Assembly (NCBI GenBank): GCA_902593165.1
Contig: CACJHI010000001.1
Coordinates: 1-64,000 of the forward strand
Reading direction: 5' to 3'
Length of the DNA stretch: 64,000 nucleotides
Source: an uncultured Bacteroidota bacterium
GTDB lineage: Bacteria; Bacteroidota; Bacteroidia; Flavobacteriales; Flavobacteriaceae
Shown: piece by piece, positions 20,332 through 31,192 of the stretch
How positions within the stretch are numbered: the first letter of the stretch is position 1
Layout: every line of letters begins with the position of its first letter
The notes under the pieces: generated by a model
What the model saw: only the letters and a program-made list of their open reading frames with translations
What the model was told of the DNA's origin: nothing
Databases searched by the model: none
Program-made: the position numbers and the translations under genes

Positions 20332-21495
20332 TTAATTAATTAGTTTTACCCTTTGAAGATCCTCCACTAAATTTGCACCTTCCAATACAATTATTTCCCC
20401 AAAATTTAAGCCCTCAATTACTTCTGCATCAGTATTACTTTTGTTACCAATTTTTATTACAGCTTTTCTAGTTACATATACACCATCTTTTTTATCTTCA
20501 TCCATTACGTATATATAATTTTTTCCTTCAGCATCTTCTCTAATTATCCTAAGTGGAACAACGACAGCATTATCCTTCTTATATGTATTTATCAAAATCT
20601 TAGCATCTAAATTTTGTTTAATTCTTCTATCAGTATTATCAACGGGGATTTCTATTCTAAAAGTCCTATTATTTGGATCAATAAAGTTCCCTGTCTGTGT
20701 AATTTTAGATTGTATCTCTTTATTTAAAAGAGGAATCTTTACTAATGCCTCTGTGCCATTACTAATACTTGAAATATACTTTTCAGAAACAAATGCCTCT
20801 GCATACACATCATCTAAGTTTACTAGCCTAAGAATATTAGTCACACCTGGAATAAGATTTGATCCTTGGTTAGCTATTATTTCATCAACTACTCCTGTAA
20901 AAGGAGCATAAATTTTTGTCTTTGAGAGCATATCTCTCATCTGATCAACACCTTTTTGAATTGATTCAAAATCTGATTTACTTTTTAGAAATTGAATTTC
21001 TGAACCAATATTGTTTTCCCATAATCTCTGGATTCTTTCATAATTTTCCTTTGCAAAGTCTCTTTGAATTATTAGTTGATCTAACTGTTCTTTGAGCCCT
21101 GAGTCGTTTATTTCAGCTAAAAGCTTCCCTTTTGAGACATTCTGTCCCTCATCTACATATATTTTTTCTAAGGTTCCTTGAAATTCTGGAAGAACTAAAA
21201 TATTTTTTCTTGTTTTTAGATTTGCTTGTGCCTCAATATAACTAGTAAATACTTGTTCTTTTATTTCATATTTTGATACCAGAGTAAGCCTTTCATTCAC
21301 ATCTAAAAACGCAATTCCAGAATTAATTTCATTTAGCTCAACTTTCATAGCATTCATAGCGTTTACATATTCATCCTTCCTTTTTTTAAGTTCATCTAAG
21401 TCTTTATTCTCTATTAGAGATTCAATAGATACATTACCAGAAGAGTTACAGCCAAAAATTACTGTTATTAATAAAATTGTATAAAATTTATTCAT
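20332..21495 (-). CDS. RND efflux periplasmic adaptor (HlyD/MFP family) lipoprotein
   Basis: Lipobox VIFGC; VLPEFQGTLEKIYVDEGQNVSKGKLLAEI biotinyl-lipoyl-like motif. Confidence 0.9.
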   Translation of the reverse strand: MNKFYTILLITVIFGCNSSGNVSIESLIENKDLDELKKRKDEYVNAMNAMKVELNEINSGIAFLDVNERLTLVSKYEIKEQVFTSYIEAQANLKTRKNILVLPEFQGTLEKIYVDEGQNVSKGKLLAEINDSGLKEQLDQLIIQRDFAKENYERIQRLWENNIGSEIQFLKSKSDFESIQKGVDQMRDMLSKTKIYAPFTGVVDEIIANQGSNLIPGVTNILRLVNLDDVYAEAFVSEKYISSISNGTEALVKIPLLNKEIQSKITQTGNFIDPNNRTFRIEIPVDNTDRRIKQNLDAKILINTYKKDNAVVVPLRIIREDAEGKNYIYVMDEDKKDGVYVTRKAVIKIGNKSNTDAEVIEGLNFGEIIVLEGANLVEDLQRVKLIN

Positions 21496-21497
21496 GA

Positions 21498-22823
21498 TTA
21501 ATTGTTATAAAGTGTTTCTAATTCTGTTTTTATTGAAATCAATTCTAGAACGGAGTTCAAATATTTTTGCTGAGAATCTAGTAATTGAATTTGTGCCTGT
21601 CTTAGTTCAAAAGATGTTACCAAGCCTTCAAAAAACTTCATTGAGTTTTTTTCTTCAATGGATATAGAAAGATTCATGGTCTGCTCGTTAACGTCTAGAG
21701 ATTTGAGAGCTAACTGGTAGTCATTTAATTTTTGTAATACTTCGGCTTGTGTTCTCTCTTGTTGTTCTTCTAGGCTTGTTCTAGCTTTTTCCATTGCAAT
21801 TTTTGCTTTTTGGGATGATACATTCATCCTATTTGCATTAAATAATGGTATTTCAAGATTAACACCTACAACAGAGGAGCCAAACCAATTTTGTGATTTA
21901 TCAGTGAAATTAAACTCATTATTATACCCAGTATATGTTCCGCTTATAAAGCCAGATACTTTTGGCAACTGTTTAGATTTTTCTAATTTGTATTCAATTC
22001 TTTTTGTATCAAACATATTCTGTGAAATCTTTATATCAACATTTCTGTCAGTATTAAAATCCTCAAAAGAATTAGCAAAGACTACATTCTCCCCTATAAA
22101 ATCTTCTACAGAAGTGACAAGTATAAGCTTATCTTTCATGTTGATCCCTAAAACTAATTTTAGTAGATTTAATTGATTGTCACGAGTTTTTCGTGCCTGC
22201 AGCAAAGAGAGTTCTGCTTGAGCCAATGTTATTTTTATTTGCTCAACATTTTCTTCTTCCTGAAATCCATTTTTATATAATTCAGTTACTTCATTAAGAT
22301 CTTTTTTAAAATTATCAAGAGTGTCCTCTAGAATAGAAATTCCCTCATTGAGGGTAGCCACAAGACTATATAGTTTAACAATAGCCTCCCTAACCTCAAG
22401 TAAAGTTTTTTCATAAAAATTTTCGGATGTTGCAAGATATATTCTACTATACTCTAAACCGACTAACCAGGAACCATCAAATAATAATTGTTCCATTCTT
22501 ACAGATCCAATTGCAGATTGTTCTGTGCCAAACTGAATCTCAGAAAAATCTCCTTTGTTACCACCAAAAAATTCAGCAGGAATTAGCGATGTAGGAAGCT
22601 CTAGATTGTTTAGATAGTTTAAATCTAATGAAACGTTTGGTAATCCAATTGCAATTGTTTTCCACCTTTCTTGATATGCCATTTGAATTTCTCTCTCAGC
22701 ATTTTTCAAATTTCTATTGTTCTCAATCCCATATTTTACAGCATCCTCTATATTTAGGCTAATAATGTCTGATTGAGAATAACATAAGTTTGATATTAAT
22801 AATGATAATAAGAGTTTCTTCAT
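21498..22823 (-). CDS. TolC-family outer-membrane efflux protein
   Basis: Signal peptide; ISLNIEDAVKYGIENNRNLKNAEREI; coiled-coil repeats, in operon with MFP and RND. Confidence 0.9.
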   Translation of the reverse strand: MKKLLLSLLISNLCYSQSDIISLNIEDAVKYGIENNRNLKNAEREIQMAYQERWKTIAIGLPNVSLDLNYLNNLELPTSLIPAEFFGGNKGDFSEIQFGTEQSAIGSVRMEQLLFDGSWLVGLEYSRIYLATSENFYEKTLLEVREAIVKLYSLVATLNEGISILEDTLDNFKKDLNEVTELYKNGFQEEENVEQIKITLAQAELSLLQARKTRDNQLNLLKLVLGINMKDKLILVTSVEDFIGENVVFANSFEDFNTDRNVDIKISQNMFDTKRIEYKLEKSKQLPKVSGFISGTYTGYNNEFNFTDKSQNWFGSSVVGVNLEIPLFNANRMNVSSQKAKIAMEKARTSLEEQQERTQAEVLQKLNDYQLALKSLDVNEQTMNLSISIEEKNSMKFFEGLVTSFELRQAQIQLLDSQQKYLNSVLELISIKTELETLYNN

Positions 22824-23425
22824 TTTTTAATCATTTTTAATATCCATTCTGGAATTAATTTTTTGCGCTCCTTCATCATTTCATTAAATTCTGTTTTATT
22901 AAATTTTTTCATCTTAATTATTATTGGACTGCTTATAAATGGAAACACAATTAGACTTAAAATATTTGTTACAAAATGTATAGGATCTATTTTTTTATAA
23001 ATTCCTTTTTTAACACCATCATTATATTGATCAACTAGTTTAGATTCCATTATCTGCCCTTTCAAAATCTTTAATATAGAAGACGGATTATTTTTTAATT
23101 CATTTACAACGAATGTAGGCAGGTGAGGCTCTGCAATTATCATATCAATATATTTTGAGCTTGTTAATTCAAGCTTCTCCTCAAGGGAACTTTTTTCGTC
23201 ATTATATACTTCGACCATTTTACTAATAAAATCATAGAATGTCTCAAGCATAATAATTTCAAAAAGTTTCTTTTTACTAGTGAAGTAATAATTTAACAGG
23301 GCAAGATTAATCTCAGACTCTTTAGAAATATCTCGAGTAGTTGTTGCGCTATACCCTTTTTCCAAAAAAAGAGATTTTGCAGCAGTCTTAATTTTTATTT
23401 CAGTTTCAGAATAATCTTTCTTCAT
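22820..23425 (-). CDS. TetR/AcrR-family transcriptional regulator
   Basis: IKTAAKSLFLEKGYSATTTRDISKESEINLALLNYYFTSKKKLFEIIM HTH; overlaps the TolC start by 4 bp. Confidence 0.93.
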   Translation of the reverse strand: MKKDYSETEIKIKTAAKSLFLEKGYSATTTRDISKESEINLALLNYYFTSKKKLFEIIMLETFYDFISKMVEVYNDEKSSLEEKLELTSSKYIDMIIAEPHLPTFVVNELKNNPSSILKILKGQIMESKLVDQYNDGVKKGIYKKIDPIHFVTNILSLIVFPFISSPIIIKMKKFNKTEFNEMMKERKKLIPEWILKMIKK

Positions 23426-23464
23426 CTCAATTAAAATGAGTGCAAATTAAATTTAAACAATTGA

Positions 23465-23482
23465 ATTAAACAAATGTTTAAT
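23465..23482. promoter_or_regulatory. Candidate TetR operator: 18-bp palindrome ATTAAACA-AA-TGTTTAAT
   Basis: 8-bp perfect arms in the divergent intergenic region, 40 nt upstream of the TetR start codon. Confidence 0.5.
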
Positions 23483-23531
23483 AAAAAATTAACAATAAAT
23501 TAAATAGTATATTTATTTTTTAAATCAGCAA

Positions 23532-24503
23532 ATGATAATGACGGAATACATTAAATTTTTTGAGGATTATTTAAAAAAAGAATTAAAATATAATAAACCA
23601 GAAAGTCTATACGATCCTGTAAAATATATTTTAGAGTCTGGAGGAAAAAGATTAAGACCCCTGATTACTCTATATGTATCAGAGCTATTTAATGGAAAGA
23701 GAACAGCTGCACTTCCAGCAGCAGCAGCTCTAGAAATTTTTCACAACTTTACTTTAGCACACGATGATATAATGGATAATTCTTCCATCAGAAGAGGGAA
23801 AAAAACTATTAATGCAAAATGGGATGATAATACTGGAATTTTATCCGGAGACGTAATGCTTATTATCTCGTATGAGATTCTTCAACAATACGAAGATTCA
23901 AAATATATTCTATTTTCAAAAAAACTAACTGAAATATCAAGACTTGTTTGTGAAGGTCAACAAGCTGACATGGATTTTTCATCTAAAAATGATATTACGG
24001 AAAATGAATATTTTGAGATGATTAAAAATAAAACAGCAGTTCTCATAGCCTCTTCATTTATGTTTGGTGGTATTGTTGCAGAAACAAATATTTCAAATAC
24101 TGATTTATTATATAAAATTGGATTGAATTTAGGTATAGCTTTTCAACTAGAAGATGATTTACTAGACTCCTTTGGAGATCAGAAAAAGTTTGGAAAAAGA
24201 ATAGGAGGGGATATATTAGAGAAGAAGAAAACCTTATTATATCTATTCACGTATTCAAAATTAGAATCTGAAAAGAAATTAGAATTTGAAAATATTTTTA
24301 ATTCTAATGAAATTGAACAGTCTCAAAAAATCAATTCTATTAAATCATTTTATGAAACTTCAGGAGCTTTAGAATATCTCAAAAATAAAGTTAGAGTTTA
24401 CTTCAATGAAGCGGAGATACTAATTGATAAATTAGAACTAGATAACGATACTAAGAAAAAATTAAATCTATTTTGTAAGACTTTATTAAATAGAGAGATT
24501 TGA
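23532..24503 (+). CDS. Polyprenyl (geranylgeranyl/farnesyl) diphosphate synthase
   Basis: GGKRLRPLI, HDDIMDNSSIRRGKKT first Asp-rich motif, FQLEDDLLDSFGD second motif. Confidence 0.93.
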   Translation: MIMTEYIKFFEDYLKKELKYNKPESLYDPVKYILESGGKRLRPLITLYVSELFNGKRTAALPAAAALEIFHNFTLAHDDIMDNSSIRRGKKTINAKWDDNTGILSGDVMLIISYEILQQYEDSKYILFSKKLTEISRLVCEGQQADMDFSSKNDITENEYFEMIKNKTAVLIASSFMFGGIVAETNISNTDLLYKIGLNLGIAFQLEDDLLDSFGDQKKFGKRIGGDILEKKKTLLYLFTYSKLESEKKLEFENIFNSNEIEQSQKINSIKSFYETSGALEYLKNKVRVYFNEAEILIDKLELDNDTKKKLNLFCKTLLNREI

Positions 24504-25622
24504 TATTCTCTTCATTAAAGACCTGACAAATGTCTTTATGTCAACTGATAGAAATATGGAAAGCTCTTCCATTACTGATGTTTTCTCATCTAAAAATTTA
24601 AATATTTTTATTGGATCATTATTTTTAAATAAGTCTGAAAATACCTGAGACCCTTTTCCTTTAGAGGCAATTAAAACATCCAAAAATAAGAGGTCATAAT
24701 ACCAAAATCTATTTTTAAATCTAATTTTTGACAATGGTTTATTTTGTTTTAATGAGTTGATAATAATATCGATTTTTTCGATTGAATTTTTAATAGTGTA
24801 TCCTGTACTTGGCTTAGACCACCCGCCTGCAGTTCCAATTTGGAAATAGGTATCAGTATTATTTTCAAAGAAAGGATAACATGTCATAGGAATCATACCC
24901 TTCTCTTTTTCAACTATTGAATAATTTAGGATATTTTTCTTCTTTAAATATGCTTTAATTTCCTTCTCATATTCATCATCACTAATTATATCACTAGAGA
25001 ATAATGTGTACTCTATTAATGCCTTATTTTTTGAAAATGGCAGTATATACATAAATCTAATCTCATCTTTCTGATCAACACTAAAATCCATAAATGTGAT
25101 TTTGTTATCATCAAAACTTTCATTTTTAGTTTCAATAGTCCAACCAATAAAGTGTTGCTTTAATAACGGATATTTTTTGAAACTAACCTCATTGTAAATA
25201 CTTGAAAAAATTATTGAAGAACTAAATTCTCCATCATTTGTTTTTACTTTGTTATTTACCTGATCAATTTCATTAACAGTGGAATTTAAATATGTAAAAT
25301 TTGAAGCCTTAGAAATTTTATCTCCAATGTATAAATAAAATTCATTTGACTTTATCATTTTATACTTATATGGAGATAGCAAGAAGGAGTTATGTGAATT
25401 AGAATCTCTAAACTCAGCATATTCCCACTCTTTAAAAACTATATTATCAAGAACTGATTCTTTATCATTCCAGAAGCCAAATGTTTTATCATTATCTGTT
25501 TTACTATCTTTTTCTATTATCAGAATCTTTTTATCATTAAAATGCTTATCTGACAATAATGCATTTGAAAGTAATAATCCAGATGCCCCACCACCACAAA
25601 TTATGTAGTCAAATCTTTCCAA
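24486..25622 (-). CDS. crtY: Lycopene beta-cyclase (CrtY-like)
   Basis: FDYIICGGGASGLLLSNALL, FGFWNDKESVLDNIVFKEWEYAEF, IGTAGGWSKPSTGYTIKNS. Confidence 0.9.
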   Translation of the reverse strand: MERFDYIICGGGASGLLLSNALLSDKHFNDKKILIIEKDSKTDNDKTFGFWNDKESVLDNIVFKEWEYAEFRDSNSHNSFLLSPYKYKMIKSNEFYLYIGDKISKASNFTYLNSTVNEIDQVNNKVKTNDGEFSSSIIFSSIYNEVSFKKYPLLKQHFIGWTIETKNESFDDNKITFMDFSVDQKDEIRFMYILPFSKNKALIEYTLFSSDIISDDEYEKEIKAYLKKKNILNYSIVEKEKGMIPMTCYPFFENNTDTYFQIGTAGGWSKPSTGYTIKNSIEKIDIIINSLKQNKPLSKIRFKNRFWYYDLLFLDVLIASKGKGSQVFSDLFKNNDPIKIFKFLDEKTSVMEELSIFLSVDIKTFVRSLMKRISNLSI

Positions 25623-25671
25623 GCGTAATTAAATTTTATAGTTTAGCAGAATTGATTTCTAATATACAAAG

Positions 25672-26487
25672 ATGGACCAAATAATTGAATATTTTTCAGG
25701 ATTAAACCCTGTAGTTGGTGCTTTATATGCTACTCTATTTACATGGGGAGTAACCGCTCTGGGAGCTTCAACAGTTTTTTTATTTAAAACAATGAGCAGA
25801 ATGGCCCTAGATGGAATGTTAGGATTTACAGGAGGCGTTATGGTTGCAGCTAGTTTTTGGAGTTTACTATTTCCTGCTATTGAAATGAGTGCAGGAGAAG
25901 GATTTATAAAAGTTATGCCTGCAGCTATCGGTTTTGGTTTAGGTGCATTATTTATATTTGGAATTGATAAAGTTCTACCTCACATTCACATAAATTTTAA
26001 AGAGCCAGAGGGAATTAAGACTCCATGGAGACGAACAACTCTTCTCACACTTGCAGTAACTCTCCACAATATTCCAGAAGGTCTTGCAGTAGGAGTATTG
26101 TTTGGTGGAGTAGCAGCTGGTATTCCAGAAGCATCAATTGCAGGAGCTGTTGTATTAGCATTTGGAATTGGACTTCAAAATTTCCCAGAGGGGATTGCTG
26201 TAGCAATGCCTCTAAGAAGATCAGGATTAAGTAAACGAAAAAGTTTTTGGTATGGACAATTATCTGCAATTGTTGAGCCCATAGCAGGAGTTATTGGTGC
26301 ACTTGCCGTTACCTTTTTTACACCCATACTTCCATATGCTTTAGCATTTGCTGCAGGAGCGATGATTTTTGTTGTTGTAGAAGAAGTAATTCCAGAGACT
26401 CAATTAGATAAATATACCGATATTGCAACTCTTGGTTTTATAGGTGGTTTTATAGTGATGATGACACTTGATGTAGCTTTGGGTTAA
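25672..26487 (+). CDS. ZIP family metal transporter
   Basis: TLAVTLHNIPEGLAVGVLFGG and LQNFPEGIAVAMPLRRSG ZIP motifs. Confidence 0.92.
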   Translation: MDQIIEYFSGLNPVVGALYATLFTWGVTALGASTVFLFKTMSRMALDGMLGFTGGVMVAASFWSLLFPAIEMSAGEGFIKVMPAAIGFGLGALFIFGIDKVLPHIHINFKEPEGIKTPWRRTTLLTLAVTLHNIPEGLAVGVLFGGVAAGIPEASIAGAVVLAFGIGLQNFPEGIAVAMPLRRSGLSKRKSFWYGQLSAIVEPIAGVIGALAVTFFTPILPYALAFAAGAMIFVVVEEVIPETQLDKYTDIATLGFIGGFIVMMTLDVALG

Positions 26488-27536
26488 GCACTACTGCTAA
26501 AGGAATCCCAACCAGAACTATTAATATTAATCTTCTGACCTAAACTTGTGATCATACAATTATCATTCTTTTTATCTATGCAACTTCCTATAACTGATAG
26601 GTGCTGAGACTGTTCAATTTTTTTTAAATTTCTTTTTGAAGTAGTAAATAAAAGCTCATAATCCTCACCACCATTAAGTGAAGCTATGGAGTGATCAATT
26701 TTAAATTCATCACATATAGTTTTTGTATCATCGGATATTGGAATTTGGCTCTCATTTATATGAAATGATAAACCCGAAGACCTAGATAAATGGTTAATCT
26801 CAGTGGATAAACCATCACTTATATCAATCATAGAACTTGGAATAATTTTCAACTCATCTAGATAATTAATAACATCTATCCTCGCCTCAGGTTTTAACTG
26901 TCTTTGAATGCAGTAGGTATATTGACTTAAGTCAGGTTGAGAATTTGGGTTAACTTCAAATACATTCTTTTCTCTCTCTAAAACTTGAAGGCCCATGTAG
27001 GCTGCTCCTAAATCTCCAGATACTACTAGTAAGTCATCAACTCTAGCACCATTTCTTTCTATAATTTTTCTACTTTTTGTATTACCAATGCATGTAACGG
27101 ATATCATTAAACCTTTATTTGAAGATGTAGTATCGCCTCCAATTAGATCAATATTATAATTTGAACAAGCTAATTTGATTCCTTCGTATAATTCTTCAAG
27201 GGCATTTATTTTAAATCTGTTTGAAACTGCAATTGAGACCAAAATGTGTGAAGGCTTTACATTCATCGATATAATATCTGAAATGTTGACTACTACACTT
27301 TTATAACCTAAATGTTTGAGAGGTACATAAGATAAGTCAAAGTGGACGCCTTCTACCAAGATGTCTTGTGAGATGGTTACATTGGTTTTATCAAACTTTA
27401 ACAATGCAGCATCATCGCCAATATCGATAATTGTTGACTTATTACTATTCTTGAAAGATTTAGTAATTCTTTTTATTAGCTCAACTTCGCTAATATTAGA
27501 AAGATCATTTTCTTGTTGATTATTTGTATCATTCAT
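26484..27536 (-). CDS. thiL: Thiamine-monophosphate kinase
   Basis: IDIGDDAALLKFDKTNVTISQDILVEGVHFDLSY...IDISDGLSTEINHLSRSS...GGEDYELLFT. Confidence 0.93.
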   Translation of the reverse strand: MNDTNNQQENDLSNISEVELIKRITKSFKNSNKSTIIDIGDDAALLKFDKTNVTISQDILVEGVHFDLSYVPLKHLGYKSVVVNISDIISMNVKPSHILVSIAVSNRFKINALEELYEGIKLACSNYNIDLIGGDTTSSNKGLMISVTCIGNTKSRKIIERNGARVDDLLVVSGDLGAAYMGLQVLEREKNVFEVNPNSQPDLSQYTYCIQRQLKPEARIDVINYLDELKIIPSSMIDISDGLSTEINHLSRSSGLSFHINESQIPISDDTKTICDEFKIDHSIASLNGGEDYELLFTTSKRNLKKIEQSQHLSVIGSCIDKKNDNCMITSLGQKININSSGWDSFSSSA

Positions 27537-27640
27537 TATTCAAATTTAAGTCAAATGATCTGTTAAATTAGGGTGTAATTTCTAAGATAATTATAGATTT
27601 ATTAACACTTAAAAATATTTAAAAAACCTTGATTTAATTG

Positions 27641-27648
27641 TATATTTG
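27641..27648 (+). promoter_or_regulatory. Putative promoter -7 box TATATTTG upstream of suf operon
   Basis: TAnnTTTG match 20 nt upstream of the sufB ATG; no clear -33 TTG. Confidence 0.4.
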
Positions 27649-27668
27649 CGAAAGTTTAAAGGTTATTT

Positions 27669-29114
27669 ATGGCTTATACTGAAGAAGAATTAAAGAAACA
27701 ACTTGAAACGAAAGAATACGAATATGGTTTCTACACAGATATTGACTCTGAAACTTTTCCTGTAGGACTTAGTGAAGAAATTGTAGTTGCTATTTCAAAG
27801 AAAAAGAATGAACCAAAATGGATGACAGAATGGAGATTGGATGCATTCAAAATATGGAAAGAAATGAAAAAACCATCATGGTCAAATCTTAAATATAAAG
27901 AGCCTGATTATCAAGGAATTTCATATTATTCAGCTCCAAAGAAAAAGCCAGACCTCAAATCTTTAGATGAAGTTGATCCAGAGCTTATCAAGACATTCAA
28001 TAAATTAGGGATTTCTATTGATGAACAAAAAAGATTAAGCGGAGTGGCAATGGATGTTGTAGTTGACTCTGTTTCAGTTGCTACCTCTTTTAAAGACACA
28101 TTAGAAGAAAAAGGAATAATTTTTTGCTCAATTTCAGATGCCATAAAAAATCATCCCAAACTTGTTAGAAAGTATATAGGGACAGTAATTCCTAAGAGAG
28201 ACAATTATTTTGCTGCACTTAATTCTGCAGTTTTTTCTGATGGATCATTTTGTTACATTCCCAAAGGAGTAAAGTGTCCAATGGAACTATCTACCTATTT
28301 TAGGATTAATCAAGCTGGAACTGGACAATTTGAAAGAACTTTGCTAATTGCTGACGAATCGAGTTATGTAAGTTATCTTGAAGGTTGTACGGCACCATCA
28401 AGAGATGAAAATCAGCTTCATGCTGCAGTTGTAGAATTAATTGCTTTAGATGATGCTGAGATAAAATATTCAACGGTACAAAATTGGTTTCCTGGTGATA
28501 AAAATGGAAATGGTGGAGTATTTAATTTTGTAACAAAAAGAGGTATTTGCCATGATAGATCAAAAATTTCTTGGACTCAGGTAGAAACTGGTTCTGCTGT
28601 AACCTGGAAATACCCATCCTGTGTTCTAAAAGGAAATGATTCAATCGGAGAGTTTTACTCCATTGCTGTTACAAATAATTTTCAACAGGCTGATACAGGG
28701 ACTAAGATGATACATATCGGAAAGAATACAAAAAGTACGATTATTTCAAAAGGAGTTTCAGCAGGAAAATCACAAAACAGCTATAGGGGGCTAGTAAAAA
28801 TATCACCCATGGCTGAAAATGCTAGAAACTTTTCTCAATGTGATTCACTATTGATGGGTAACGAATGTGGAGCGCATACATTCCCCTATATCGAAGCACA
28901 GAATAAATCTGCTCAGATTGAGCATGAAGCTTCTACAAGTAAAATTGGTGAGGACCAAATTTTTTATTGTAATCAAAGAGGTATCGATACAGAAAAGGCT
29001 ATAGCTCTAATTGTTAACGGATTTAGTAAAGAAGTACTAAATAAACTTCCTATGGAATTTGCTGTTGAGGCTCAAAAACTATTAGAAATATCACTAGAAG
29101 GTTCTGTTGGTTAA
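27669..29114 (+). CDS. sufB: Fe-S cluster assembly protein SufB
   Basis: YYSAPKKKP...[20 protein letters not shown]...[24 protein letters not shown]. Confidence 0.97.
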   Translation: MAYTEEELKKQLETKEYEYGFYTDIDSETFPVGLSEEIVVAISKKKNEPKWMTEWRLDAFKIWKEMKKPSWSNLKYKEPDYQGISYYSAPKKKPDLKSLDEVDPELIKTFNKLGISIDEQKRLSGVAMDVVVDSVSVATSFKDTLEEKGIIFCSISDAIKNHPKLVRKYIGTVIPKRDNYFAALNSAVFSDGSFCYIPKGVKCPMELSTYFRINQAGTGQFERTLLIADESSYVSYLEGCTAPSRDENQLHAAVVELIALDDAEIKYSTVQNWFPGDKNGNGGVFNFVTKRGICHDRSKISWTQVETGSAVTWKYPSCVLKGNDSIGEFYSIAVTNNFQQADTGTKMIHIGKNTKSTIISKGVSAGKSQNSYRGLVKISPMAENARNFSQCDSLLMGNECGAHTFPYIEAQNKSAQIEHEASTSKIGEDQIFYCNQRGIDTEKAIALIVNGFSKEVLNKLPMEFAVEAQKLLEISLEGSVG

Positions 29115-29123
29115 AAAAAATAT

Positions 29124-29870
29124 ATGTTAGAAATAGATAATTTACATTGTAAGATAGACGGAAAGTCAATTCTAAAAGGAATTAACTTAAAGATTAAAAA
29201 AGGTGAGATACATGCTATAATGGGCCCAAACGGTTCTGGTAAGAGTACTCTTGCAAACGTGATTTCTGGACATGAAGATTATGAAGTTACCAAAGGGACA
29301 ATTTATTTTGATGATAAAGAAATAAATGATCTTGGTGTTGATGAAAGAGCTCATGAGGGTATCTTTATGTCATTTCAATATCCTGTTGAAATACCTGGTG
29401 TTACAGTAACAAATTTTATCAAGACTGCGATTAATGAAACTAGAAAATCTCAAGGGCTTGATGATATGTCATCAAGTGAGATGTTAAAAAAAATTAGAGA
29501 GAAAGCAAATCTGCTTGACATGGATTCAAATTTTTTATCAAGGTCATTAAATGAAGGTTTTTCTGGTGGAGAAAAAAAGAGAAATGAAATTTTTCAAATG
29601 GCAATGATGGAACCAAAATTGGCAGTTCTTGACGAAACTGATTCTGGATTAGATATTGACGCTTTAAAAATAGTTGCAAATGGTGTTGTCAAGTGTAGCA
29701 ATGATGACAATTCTGTACTTGTTATTACACATTATCAAAGGCTCTTAGATTATATAGTGCCTGATAAAGTACATGTAATTATGGATGGCAAAGTAGTTAA
29801 ATCAGGAAATAAAGATCTTGCAAAAAAAATTGAAGTTGTTGGATATGACTGGTTGAAAAAAAGTAATTAA
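29124..29870 (+). CDS. sufC: Fe-S cluster assembly ATPase SufC
   Basis: GPNGSGKSTLANVISGHEDYEV...FSGGEKKRNEIFQMAMMEPKLAVLDETDSGLDIDALK. Confidence 0.97.
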   Translation: MLEIDNLHCKIDGKSILKGINLKIKKGEIHAIMGPNGSGKSTLANVISGHEDYEVTKGTIYFDDKEINDLGVDERAHEGIFMSFQYPVEIPGVTVTNFIKTAINETRKSQGLDDMSSSEMLKKIREKANLLDMDSNFLSRSLNEGFSGGEKKRNEIFQMAMMEPKLAVLDETDSGLDIDALKIVANGVVKCSNDDNSVLVITHYQRLLDYIVPDKVHVIMDGKVVKSGNKDLAKKIEVVGYDWLKKSN

Positions 29871-29875
29871 CAAAT

Positions 29876-31192
29876 ATGAGCTTTCAAGATAAATTACTGG
29901 ATTCTTTTATTGCCTTCGAGCAAGTTATAGACCTTGAGAATCCAATACATACCGACAGAAAAAATGCATTAAAGAGATTTGAGAGCAGAGGCTTTCCTAC
30001 AAAAAAAGATGAACTTTGGAAGTATACATCTCTAAAATCAATTACACAAAAAGATTATAGTTTATCCGTTAAAAGCAATCCAAATATTGGATTAAAGGAC
30101 ATAAAAAAATATTCGATTAATGATATTGATTCATTTAAGATAGTATTTGTTGATGGTGTTTTCAACCCCTTCTTATCAAATACAACTCATGACGGGAAGG
30201 ACATATGTGTATTATCTGCTGCTTTAACAAAAAGTAAGTATAAAAAAACAATTAAAAAATACTTTAATAAAATAGTTCCTGACGACCAGAGTTTAGCTTC
30301 ATTAAATACGTCATATACCCAGGAAGGAGCATATATTCGCATACCAAAATCTGTTTTACCAGAGGACCCTGTTCAGATATTGCATTTTTCTTCAGGAAAA
30401 AATAAACCTTTATGGCTTCAGCCAAGGAATTTAATTATAGTTGAAGAAAACGCTAGAGTTGAAATAATAGAAAGACACCAAAGTTTGAAAGCTCATGATG
30501 GAGTTACTAACTCATTGACTGAGATATATGCTGAAAAGAACTCATTTGTTGATTACTACAAAATTCAGAATGATTTAGAAACTTCAAATTTAATTGATAA
30601 TACATTTATTGATCAGCAAAGGGACAGTAACGTGAGGGTTCATACTTTTTCCTTTGGTGGAAAATTAACTAGAAATAATTTAAATTTCTACCATAAAGGT
30701 GAGAACATTCAATCTACATTAAAGGGTCTTACTATACTTGAAAGTGATCAGCATGTAGATCATAATACACTTGTGAACCATGCTCAACCAAATTGTGAAA
30801 GCCACCAGGACTATAAGGGAATTTTTTCTGAAAGATCTGTTGGTGTTTTTAATGGAAAGATACTAGTTGATCAAATTGCACAAAAAACAAATGCATTTCA
30901 GCAAAACAATAATATACTAATTGATAATAAAGCTAAGGTTAACTCAAAACCACAATTAGAAATATTTGCTGATGATGTAAAGTGTTCCCATGGATGTACA
31001 ATTGGACAGCTCGATAAAGAAGCGCTTTTTTATCTAAAATCTAGAGGTATTCCAGAGAAAGAAGCAATTGCCCTATTAACTTACGGATTTGCAAATAGTA
31101 TTCTTAAAAGTGTAAATATCCCTAGTTTAAAGAAAAGAATTAACTCACTAATCTCAAAAAAACTAGGTGTTGACTTAGGATTCGATTTATAA
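29876..31192 (+). CDS. sufD: Fe-S cluster assembly protein SufD
   Basis: GFPTKKDELWKYTSLK...VKCSHGCTIGQLDKEALFYLKSRGI. Confidence 0.95.
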   Translation: MSFQDKLLDSFIAFEQVIDLENPIHTDRKNALKRFESRGFPTKKDELWKYTSLKSITQKDYSLSVKSNPNIGLKDIKKYSINDIDSFKIVFVDGVFNPFLSNTTHDGKDICVLSAALTKSKYKKTIKKYFNKIVPDDQSLASLNTSYTQEGAYIRIPKSVLPEDPVQILHFSSGKNKPLWLQPRNLIIVEENARVEIIERHQSLKAHDGVTNSLTEIYAEKNSFVDYYKIQNDLETSNLIDNTFIDQQRDSNVRVHTFSFGGKLTRNNLNFYHKGENIQSTLKGLTILESDQHVDHNTLVNHAQPNCESHQDYKGIFSERSVGVFNGKILVDQIAQKTNAFQQNNNILIDNKAKVNSKPQLEIFADDVKCSHGCTIGQLDKEALFYLKSRGIPEKEAIALLTYGFANSILKSVNIPSLKKRINSLISKKLGVDLGFDL

